DNA from: Streptomyces sp. NBC_01275
GTDB taxonomy: Bacteria; Actinomycetota; Actinomycetes; Streptomycetales; Streptomycetaceae
Assembly: GCF_026340655.1 (NCBI RefSeq)
Contig: NZ_JAPEOZ010000001.1
Span: 9,672,001 to 9,736,000 of the forward strand
DNA length: 64,000 nucleotides
Reading direction: 5' to 3'
A program made the translations under genes and the position numbers. Shown here one piece after another: positions 33,807-42,248 of this stretch; positions within the stretch are counted from its first letter, which is position 1; the number at the start of each line of letters is the position of its first letter. Below the pieces are notes generated by a model that ran no database searches, was not told the origin of the DNA, and saw only the letters and a program-made list of their open reading frames with translations.

Positions 33807-34778
33807 TCAGCGCAGCCCGAACCGCCGCGCCCACGCCGACATGTCCGAGGTCGTCGCGTTGCCCCCGCAGACCACCAGCCCGAGCCGGGCCCCGTCCCCC
33901 ACCCGCTCCAGGACCCGGCGGGCCGCCGGCAGGAGACAGCCGGCGGCCGGCTCGGTCCACAGCTTGGCGTGCTCGGCGAGGTCCAGACAGCCCCGTACGG
34001 CCTCCTCGTCCGGGACCACGAGCACCTCCTCGACCAGGGCGGCGACATGGTCGTACGTCAACTGCGAGACGCTCGGCGCGCTCAGGGTGGAGACGATCGA
34101 CGACAGGGCCACGGGCACCGGGCCGCCCGCCGCCAGCGCCTCGGACATCGCCTGCGCGCCTTCGGTCTCCACGCCCCAGATCCGTACGCCCGGACGGCGG
34201 GCGCGCAGGGCCGCGGCGACGCCGGCGATCAGTCCGCCGCCGCCGATGCTGACCAGCACGTCCGTCAGTTCGTCGCCGGCGTCGTCGGCGAACTCCAGGC
34301 CGACCGTGCCCTGCCCGGCGATGACCATCGGGTCGTCGAACGGGTGCACCAGCGTGAGGCCCTCGTCCCGCAACCGCTCCACCAGCGCGAACGCCTCGCC
34401 CATGGTGTCGGTCAGCCGCACCGACGCGCCGGCGGCCCCTGCGAGCTCCACGGCACGGGACGGCGCCGAGCGCGGCATCACGACCGTGGCCTTCACCTCG
34501 AGCGCGGCGGCCATGACCGCGAGGGCGATCCCGTGGTTGCCGCCGCTGACCGCCGCGACCCCGGCGGCCCGGTCGGCCTCGCTCAGCGACAGCAGCTTCG
34601 CCGTCGCCCCGCGCGACTTGAACGAGCCGGTGCGCTGCAGGAGTTCCAGCTTCGTGGTCACCGGGACACCGAGGAGCGCGGACAGGCCCGGGCTGGGCAC
34701 GGTCGGGGTGCGCACGACATGTTCCGCGATGAGCCCGGCCGCGGCTTCGATGTCCGAGATGCCGATCAAGGGTGTCAT
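33807..34778 (-). CDS. Threonine/serine dehydratase, PLP-dependent
   Basis: This 323-residue fold-type II PLP enzyme has the PLP lysine in GSFKSRGA, the phosphate loop SIGGGGLIAG and the substrate loop SGGNHGIA. It lacks the C-terminal ACT domain of biosynthetic IlvA, so it is of the catabolic/serine racemase-like type. It produces 2-oxobutyrate or pyruvate plus ammonia. GAAAGG abuts the ATG at 34778. It lies downstream of the polyprenyl synthase gene, 118 bases away, with no obvious functional link. Confidence 0.9.
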   Translation of the reverse strand: MTPLIGISDIEAAAGLIAEHVVRTPTVPSPGLSALLGVPVTTKLELLQRTGSFKSRGATAKLLSLSEADRAAGVAAVSGGNHGIALAVMAAALEVKATVVMPRSAPSRAVELAGAAGASVRLTDTMGEAFALVERLRDEGLTLVHPFDDPMVIAGQGTVGLEFADDAGDELTDVLVSIGGGGLIAGVAAALRARRPGVRIWGVETEGAQAMSEALAAGGPVPVALSSIVSTLSAPSVSQLTYDHVAALVEEVLVVPDEEAVRGCLDLAEHAKLWTEPAAGCLLPAARRVLERVGDGARLGLVVCGGNATTSDMSAWARRFGLR

Positions 34779-34896
34779 CCTTTCGGCGCGGGGGAGCGGG
34801 AGCAGGAGGAGCAGAGACCGCGCCTTGTCCCTGCACCCTCGCCCGACGGCGGGGCCCGGGTCAACACGGCTCGGAGATCGCCTCCCGGAGGCCGCC

Positions 34897-35955
34897 TCAG
34901 AGGTCCCGGCGCGCGGCGAAGTCGACCAGGGACCGCAGGTCGCGGACCGCCCCGGCGGCCGGCCCGGCCGGCCCGGCTCCGGCGAGCGCCGACTCGGCGG
35001 CGGCCACGTGCCGGGCCGCCTCGGCGAGCGCCGCCGCGCGTCCCCCGGCCCGTTCGACCAGTACGGCGGCCTCCCGCGGATCCCCGTCCCGCTCCAGGAG
35101 CTCGGCGAGCCGGCGGGCGGCCGGGGTCGGCGCGTCCAGGGCGGCCAGCACGGGGAACGTCTTCTTCCGCTCCCGCAGATCGCCGTGCACGGGCTTGCCG
35201 GTGACCGCCGGGTCGCCCCAGATGCCCAACACGTCGTCGACCACCTGGAACGCGACCCCCAGATGCCGCCCGGCCCGGTCCAGCGCGGCGGCCGTCGCCG
35301 GGGACGCACCGCCCAGCGCGGCGCCCAGCGCCGCCGCACACCCCAGCAGCGCCCCCGTCTTGCCCTCGGCCATCGCCCGGTAGGCGTCCGGCCGCACCCG
35401 CCCCGGCCCCGACCAGGGACGCCCCGCGAACAGCAGGTCGTCGGCCTGCCCGCGCACCAGATCCCCGAGCGCCCCGGACAGCAGACGTACGGCGGCCACG
35501 CCCGTCGGCGGCGGCTGCGCGGCGAGGGTCTCGACCGCCAGCGCGAACAGGGCGTCGCCCGCCAGCACCGCCGGACCCGTGCCGTACGCCTTCCACACCG
35601 TGGCGCGGCCGCGCCGGGTCGGGTCGCCGTCCATCACGTCGTCGTGGAGCAGCGAGAAGGCGTGCACCAGCTCCACCGCCACCGCCGCGGGCACCCCGGC
35701 CCGCGCGGGCGCACCGGCCGCCTCGGCGCCGAGCACCGCGAGGGCCTGCCGCAGCCCCTTGCCGCCGGATCCGGCGGCGGGCGTCCCGCCGACCTCGCAC
35801 CAGCCGAAGGAGTACGCGGCCATCTCGCCCACCCACGGATGCAACCGGCCGACGGCCTCCGCCAGCGCGGGCCGCACCAACGCGCGGCAACGGGCCAGGA
35901 CGTGAGCCGCGTCCAGGGCGGCGGACTCCCGCACGGCCGAACCGAGCGCGGTCAC
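34897..35955 (-). CDS. Polyprenyl diphosphate synthase (trans-prenyltransferase)
   Basis: This 352-residue enzyme condenses isopentenyl diphosphate with allylic diphosphates. The first Asp-rich motif is LLHDDVMDGDPTRRG and the second is FQVVDDVLGIWGD. The residue five before the first DD is Phe (AFSLLHDD), consistent with a C15-C20 chain product (FPP or GGPP), but length cannot be fixed by eye. The GTG at 35955 overlaps the stop of the TPR gene (GTGA), so expression is coupled. No terpene cyclase or carotenoid gene is adjacent. Confidence 0.92.
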   Translation of the reverse strand: MTALGSAVRESAALDAAHVLARCRALVRPALAEAVGRLHPWVGEMAAYSFGWCEVGGTPAAGSGGKGLRQALAVLGAEAAGAPARAGVPAAVAVELVHAFSLLHDDVMDGDPTRRGRATVWKAYGTGPAVLAGDALFALAVETLAAQPPPTGVAAVRLLSGALGDLVRGQADDLLFAGRPWSGPGRVRPDAYRAMAEGKTGALLGCAAALGAALGGASPATAAALDRAGRHLGVAFQVVDDVLGIWGDPAVTGKPVHGDLRERKKTFPVLAALDAPTPAARRLAELLERDGDPREAAVLVERAGGRAAALAEAARHVAAAESALAGAGPAGPAAGAVRDLRSLVDFAARRDL

Positions 35956-36995
35956 CGGGCGGCCTCCGCGGACTCGACGCCCAGCTCCTTCTGCGCCCGC
36001 GTGACCATCTCCCGTGCGTGCCGCAGCCCGATCCGCTCCAACGTCCTCGCCAGGTCGGCCAGTTCGGCGGACGTCTCGGCGCGGTCGCGGCCCAGCCGGG
36101 CGCGGGACTTCGTCAGGCCGAGCCGGGAGAGCGCCTCGCCGCGCGGCTCGCCCATCGCGCGGAACTCCGCGAGCGCCTGCTCGTAGAGGCCGCGTGCCTC
36201 GGCGTAACGCCCGGCGCGGTAGAGGACGTTGCCGCGCATCTTGTGGTTGTAGGCGAGCGCGCCGGACAGGTTCATCGTGCGGCAGCTCTCCTCCGCCTCC
36301 GCCAGCAGGGCGAGCGCCTGCTCGACGTCCCCGTCGCGCACGGAGACGAGGTCGGCCAGCCCGCGCAGCGCCCAGGCGTGACCGCGCCGGTCGTCGGCGC
36401 GGGCGGCTATCTCGGCGGCCTCCTCGAAGAGGGCGTACGCCCGGTCGTACGTGCCGGAGTTGCGGTGCATCTGCGCGATGCCCTCCAGGGCCCACACCGT
36501 GTGCCGGGCCTCGCCGCGCCTGCGGGCCTCGGCCAGCAACTGCTCGTGCAGTCTGCCCACGGCCTCGTAGTCGCCCTGGATGCGCCCGGTCTCCGCGAGC
36601 CCGGCCAGCGAGTAGCCGCGGACCACGACGTCGCCGCCGCGCTCGCCGAACTCGGCCGCGAGCGCCAGCAGCCGCCGGGCCAGGGCGAAGGCGCCCCGCT
36701 GGCGGGCCAGGGTGCCGCCGCTCCACAGCGCCCAGGCCATCGCCGCGACGTCCCCGGCGTCCCGGGCCGCCCGGTAACTCGCCTTCCAGGCCCGGTCCGC
36801 CTCCCGCACCTGCCCCAGCCGTCGGTGCGCCTCGGCGACCGCGAGCCCCGAGCGGGCCGCCTCGCCGCACTCCCCGGCCCGCTCGGCCGCTCTCAACCGC
36901 TCGGTGCCGGCGGCCAGGACGTCGTCCAGGGAGGAGTTCACGGAGAGGGTGGTGAGGGCGCCCTGGTACTCCGGGGCGAATGCCTTGCCGTACAT
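35952..36995 (-). CDS. Tetratricopeptide-repeat protein coupled to a polyprenyl synthase
   Basis: This 347-residue all-helical protein contains about seven TPR-like units (for example AVAEAHRRLGQVREADRAWKASY, ALEGIAQMHRNSGTYDRAYALFEEA, MRGNVLYRAGRYAEARGLYEQALAEF). It has no visible DNA-binding domain. The start is the ATG at 36995 (MYGKAF). Longer frames upstream pass through the repeated promoter and are rejected. AAAGGAA lies 10 bases upstream. Its stop overlaps the polyprenyl synthase start, suggesting that it binds or regulates that enzyme or a pathway partner. Confidence 0.85.
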   Translation of the reverse strand: MYGKAFAPEYQGALTTLSVNSSLDDVLAAGTERLRAAERAGECGEAARSGLAVAEAHRRLGQVREADRAWKASYRAARDAGDVAAMAWALWSGGTLARQRGAFALARRLLALAAEFGERGGDVVVRGYSLAGLAETGRIQGDYEAVGRLHEQLLAEARRRGEARHTVWALEGIAQMHRNSGTYDRAYALFEEAAEIAARADDRRGHAWALRGLADLVSVRDGDVEQALALLAEAEESCRTMNLSGALAYNHKMRGNVLYRAGRYAEARGLYEQALAEFRAMGEPRGEALSRLGLTKSRARLGRDRAETSAELADLARTLERIGLRHAREMVTRAQKELGVESAEAAR

Positions 36996-37039
36996 GGATT
37001 CGTTGATTCCTTTCGACCGGCACGGATGCGGGCCCGCCC

Positions 37040-37098
37040 TGTATGCACTGTGTGTATGCGCTCGGTGTATACAAGGTGTGCATAGTGCGGTGTGCATG
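37040..37098. repeat. Five phased TGTRTRCR octamers upstream of the TPR gene
   Basis: TGTATGCA (37040), TGTATGCG (37053), TGTATACA (37066), TGTGCATA (37077) and TGTGCATG (37091) lie 13, 13, 11 and 14 bases apart. They are 45-105 bases upstream of the TPR start. This looks like a multi-site operator for a protein binding successive helical turns. TTGTAT on the minus strand in the middle copy may serve as a -35 element. Confidence 0.55.
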
Positions 37099-37202
37099 TG
37101 CGCTGTGCTGCCGGTCAAGACGCGGGTACGGGGAAGGGGGTTGCCTGTGAGGCGTAGATCACCCCGGGAGGCGGGCGGGGTCGGGCGAGGGCTGGTGGGG
37201 CG

Positions 37203-38660
37203 TCAGCCGCCGAAGAGCTGGGTCCAGTACGTGCCCGACGGGCCGCCGCTCTCGAAGCCGACGCCGATGTGGGTGAAGGCGGGTTTGAGGATGTTGGCGC
37301 GGTGGCCGGGGCTGTTCATCCAGCCCTCCACCACCTCGGCGGCGGAGCGCTGACCGCAGGCGATGTTCTCGCCGATCGTCCGCAGGGAGGAGCCCGCGGC
37401 GGCCGCACGGTCCCAGGGCTGGGCGCCCTCGGGCGAGGTGTGCGAGTAGAAGGCGCGCGCCGCCATGTCCGTGCTGTACGCCTGCGCGGCGGCGGTGAGC
37501 GACCGGTCGACGGCCAGGGGGCGCAGACCGGCCCTGGTCCGCTCGCGGTTGGTGAGATCGACGACCTCGGCGGCCGTGCGGGCCAGGCCGTCCGGGGTGA
37601 GCGGGCTCGCCCACAGTGCGGTCCAGTACGTGTCACCGGTGCGCCCGTCCGTGACCTGCGCGACGGCGGTGTGGACGAACGCGGGATCGTGCAGCGTGCG
37701 CCGGGTCCGGTCGGTGCGCAGACAGTACGCGACGAACTCGGCGGGGGTGCGCGGACCGGAGACCAACTGCTCGCCCACGGCGAGACAGCGGTATCCGGCG
37801 GCCGTGAGGCGCTGGTGGACCGAGACGCCGTCCCCGCCCTCCGTGCCCAGCCGCCCGGCCGCCGCCATCGCGGCCGCGTGCTCCCTGGCGGCTCGGGCCA
37901 GCCGGGCGTCGATGGAGACGGGCGGGGAACCGGCCGTGGCGCGGGCGGGGTTGACGAGGGTCAGGAAGCCGTCGGGGTCGGGGGCGGGGCGCTCCGCGGG
38001 AGGGGTGGGGGATGCGGGGGGTGTGGGCCGACGGGCGGGAACCCGGGTCGGAGGAGGCGAGGTGCGGGCGGGGCCGTGGGCGGGCGGAGCAGACGGGCCA
38101 CCGGGAAGACGGGCGGACGGTCGGACGGGAACGCGGGTGGGCGGAGTGGGCGACGCGGACGGGTGGGCGGGTGCGGGCTCGTCCTCGACGACGTCCACCC
38201 CGAAGTCCCGTGCCAGGCCCGCGAGGCCGTCGGCGTAGCCCTGTCCGACCGCCCGCAGCTTCCACACCCCGCCCCGCCGGTACACCTCCGCCAGCAGCAG
38301 CACCCTCTCCTGGCGTACGGGCGGCGGGGTGAACCGGGCCAGCGGGCGGCCCTGCCGGTCGGCGACATGGAGCGTGGGAGCGGGCAGCCGGGCCAGGGCG
38401 GTGTCCGGATCGGCGGCGCTGACGACCACCGTCACCCGGGTCGCGCCGGCGCGCAGACCGGCCGGCTCCAGTGCGAGCGTGTCGCCCCGGAGCCGGGCTC
38501 CCGGCGCCGTCGGGTGGTTGTAGAACACGAAGTCGCCGTCGCCCCCGACCCTGCCGCCGTCGTCCGTGACGAGCGCCGAGACGTCGAAAGGGCCGGGCAC
38601 CCGGACGGTCAGCGCACCGGCCGGGAGGGGCACATTGCCCCCGGGGACCAACTCGCTCAT
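37203..38660 (-). CDS. TerD-CAP-CAP fusion protein
   Basis: This 485-residue protein has a TerD calcium-binding domain at 1-155 (FDVSALVTDDGGRVGGDGDFVFYNHP; GDTLALEP; VLLLAEVYRRGGVWKLRAVGQGYADGL) and a Pro/Arg/Thr linker at 157-230. A degenerate CAP/SCP domain covers about 231-353 (no SH motif). A canonical CAP domain covers about 360-485 with His407 (YSH), Glu431 (IGEN) and GWMNSPGHR at 446-454. CAP domains are normally secreted, yet there is no signal peptide. The fusion therefore suggests an intracellular or non-classically exported tellurite/phage-stress-type protein. No other ter genes are nearby. Confidence 0.88.
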   Translation of the reverse strand: MSELVPGGNVPLPAGALTVRVPGPFDVSALVTDDGGRVGGDGDFVFYNHPTAPGARLRGDTLALEPAGLRAGATRVTVVVSAADPDTALARLPAPTLHVADRQGRPLARFTPPPVRQERVLLLAEVYRRGGVWKLRAVGQGYADGLAGLARDFGVDVVEDEPAPAHPSASPTPPTRVPVRPSARLPGGPSAPPAHGPARTSPPPTRVPARRPTPPASPTPPAERPAPDPDGFLTLVNPARATAGSPPVSIDARLARAAREHAAAMAAAGRLGTEGGDGVSVHQRLTAAGYRCLAVGEQLVSGPRTPAEFVAYCLRTDRTRRTLHDPAFVHTAVAQVTDGRTGDTYWTALWASPLTPDGLARTAAEVVDLTNRERTRAGLRPLAVDRSLTAAAQAYSTDMAARAFYSHTSPEGAQPWDRAAAAGSSLRTIGENIACGQRSAAEVVEGWMNSPGHRANILKPAFTHIGVGFESGGPSGTYWTQLFGG

Positions 38661-38740
38661 CCTGCCGCCCTGGTGTCGTCGCACGGGCCCCTGAAGGGGC
38701 TGTCCGGACAACGGCCGCCAGAGCCTTCGGGTTCCCGGCC

Positions 38741-38854
38741 GAGTCCGCCCGGCCCCTCCCGAGTCCGCCCGGCCCCTCCCGTGTCCGTCCGGTCCGGGCT
38801 CCGCCCGGTGCTTCCCGTGTCCGCCCGGCCCTTCCCGGCTCCGGCCGGTCCCGG
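38741..38854. repeat. Six-unit 18-20 bp tandem repeat
   Basis: Two identical 20-bp units (GAGTCCGCCCGGCCCCTCCC at 38741 and 38761) are followed by four diverged units of 18-20 bp starting at 38781, 38799, 38817 and 38837. They fill the gap between the serine hydrolase stop (38873) and the TerD-CAP start. No spacers are present, so this is not a CRISPR array. Confidence 0.8.
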
Positions 38855-38872
38855 TTGCGTCGCCGGGTGCGC

Positions 38873-40222
<1,350 letters not shown>

Positions 40223-40367
40223 TCACATCTCCACAGCAGGCGCACAGTTGGTCGCTCATCGATCACTGGTCGATCACCGTGCGCCGCGAATTCGCCAAGT
40301 ATCGCCATGAAAGTGGCGTAAAGCGGCTATTGCGACCCTGACCGTCCGAACGAAGGAACTCTCACCA

Positions 40368-42170
40368 GTGCCGAGAGCACACATACGCACCCTGGCCGTC
40401 GCCGTCGCCGTCACCACGGCCGCCACCGGTCTGGCGGGCACGGCCTTCGCGGATCCGTCCGCGGGGGACGCCCAGGCCACCACGGCGACCGCCGGCGCGC
40501 AGGCCACCGCCGTGGTGCGGGCCGCCCGCACCGCCGCCTTCGCCCACGCCCCGGCGACCGGCGTCGGCCAGGACGACGAGCTGCAGGCGCAGGACGTCAT
40601 GATCGACCCCGAGGGCGCGCGCCACGTCCGCTTCGTCCGCACCCACCAGGGCATGCCGGTCCTCGGCGGCGACCTCGTCGTCCACCTGACGTCGCGGCTC
40701 GCGTACGCGGGCGTGACCCGCGCCGCCGGCCATGCCGTGACGCCGGCCACCGTCACCGCCGAGCTGACCGCCCGCCAGGCGGAGCAGAAGGCCGCCGCCG
40801 TCGCCCAGGGCGACGCCCAGACCGCCGAACTCGTGGTCGACGCCCGCTCCGGCGCCTCCGCCCTCGCCTACCAGGTCCAGGTGACCGACAGCGACACCAC
40901 CGAGGCCGGCGGCTCCCGCACGGTCGTGGTCGACGCCGTCACCGGCAAGGTGCGCAGCAACACGCCCGACAGCGACGAGTTCCTCTCGCCCCGACTGCTC
41001 GACACCCTGCGCGAGCGCGGCGAGACCCTCGACCCCGCCACCGGCACCGCCCCGCAGAGCGCCGGCCTCACCGCCGTGGCGCCGTCCTCGGCCGCCGCCC
41101 GCTACCCCGCCACGGCCACCGGCACCGGCAGCTCGCTCTTCGTCGGCAAGGTCCCGCTCACCACCACCCGCACCGCGCGGACCAGCTACCTGCTGAAGGA
41201 CCCCACCCACTGGGGCACCGAGACGCGCGACGCGAAGAACAAGGAGCTGGAGAACTTCGCCCGCGGCACCAAGTTCACCAGCAGCACCAACAAATGGGGC
41301 AACGGCGCCGTCTCCAGCCGCGCCAGCGCCGCAGTCGACGCCCAGTACGGCATCACCAAGACCCTGGACTTCTACAAGAAGACCTTCGGGCGCAAGGGCA
41401 TCGAGAACAACGGCAAGGGCGCCCGCGCCATGGTCCACTTCGGCACCAAGGTCGCCAACGCGTTCTGGGACCCGACCTGCGACTGCATGCTGTACGGCGA
41501 CGGCGACGGCGACATGTTCAAGAAGCCCCTCGTCGTCCTGGACGTCACCGGCCACGAGCTCACCCACGGCGTCGTGGACGCGACCGCCCGCCTGGAGCCC
41601 ACCTACGTCGACGGGGACGGCAACCAGTACGGCGAGCCCGGCTCCCTGAACGAGTCCCTCGCGGACATCTTCGGCTCCAACGTCGAGTTCAGCGCCAACA
41701 ACCCCAAGAACCCGCCGAACTACCTCATCGGCGAGAAGCTGGGCCTCGACCAGACGTTCCTGCGCCGCCTCGACAAGCCGTCGCTCGACGTGCTCGAGGG
41801 CACGATCGACTACTGGTCGCCCCAGACGTACAGCGCCGAGGTCCACGCCGGCTCCGGCGTCTCCTCGCACGCGTACTACCTGCTCGCCGAGGGCAGCGGC
41901 GTCAAGAAGATCGGCGCCGTCACCTACGACTCGCCGACCTACAACGGGGCCACGGTCACCGGCATCGGCCGTACCAAGGCCACCGCGATCTACTACCGGG
42001 CCCTGACCCGCTACATGGTCTCCTCGACCGACTTCCACGGCGCGCGCACCGCGACCCTGAAGGCGGCCAGGGACCTGTACGGCCAGGACAGCACGGAGTT
42101 CAAGACGGTGAACAAGGCCTGGGCCGCCGTCAACGTGACCTCCGCGAACGTCCCGCCCGCCGTCCGCTGA
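40368..42170 (+). CDS. Secreted M4 (thermolysin-family) metalloprotease precursor
   Basis: This 600-residue preproprotein starts at a GTG with AAGGA upstream. It has a signal peptide (IRTLAVAVAVTTAATGLAGTAFA) and an FTP/PepSY-type propeptide to about residue 230. The mature protease carries the zinc motif HELTH (396-400) and the third ligand Glu in LNESLADIFG. The conserved active-site end is GVSSHAYYLLAEG. A nine-residue insertion between the zinc ligands (YVDGDGNQYGEPG) is present relative to thermolysin. Function: extracellular neutral protease. Confidence 0.94.
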   Translation: MPRAHIRTLAVAVAVTTAATGLAGTAFADPSAGDAQATTATAGAQATAVVRAARTAAFAHAPATGVGQDDELQAQDVMIDPEGARHVRFVRTHQGMPVLGGDLVVHLTSRLAYAGVTRAAGHAVTPATVTAELTARQAEQKAAAVAQGDAQTAELVVDARSGASALAYQVQVTDSDTTEAGGSRTVVVDAVTGKVRSNTPDSDEFLSPRLLDTLRERGETLDPATGTAPQSAGLTAVAPSSAAARYPATATGTGSSLFVGKVPLTTTRTARTSYLLKDPTHWGTETRDAKNKELENFARGTKFTSSTNKWGNGAVSSRASAAVDAQYGITKTLDFYKKTFGRKGIENNGKGARAMVHFGTKVANAFWDPTCDCMLYGDGDGDMFKKPLVVLDVTGHELTHGVVDATARLEPTYVDGDGNQYGEPGSLNESLADIFGSNVEFSANNPKNPPNYLIGEKLGLDQTFLRRLDKPSLDVLEGTIDYWSPQTYSAEVHAGSGVSSHAYYLLAEGSGVKKIGAVTYDSPTYNGATVTGIGRTKATAIYYRALTRYMVSSTDFHGARTATLKAARDLYGQDSTEFKTVNKAWAAVNVTSANVPPAVR

Positions 42171-42209
42171 CGGCGCCCCCGGGACGCGGGACGCAAGGAC
42201 GCCAGGACA

Positions 42210-42248
42210 CCTGAGGCCGGCGGGTCAGCCGGACCCGCCGGCCTCAGG
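42210..42248. terminator. Strong bidirectional terminator
   Basis: Seventeen-base perfect arms (42210-42226 and 42232-42248) flank a 5-base loop. The arms include the complementary stop codon of the LAL regulator. It lies 40 bases after the M4 protease stop and serves both convergent genes. Confidence 0.9.

Noticed and set aside
33608..34048. Extra gene in the interval before the threonine dehydratase
   Set aside because: The frame is Arg/Pro/Ser-rich, mostly lies over the dehydratase coding sequence in another frame and has no start signal.
38741..38854. Possible CRISPR array
   Set aside because: The units are directly adjacent with no unique spacers, and no cas genes are near.
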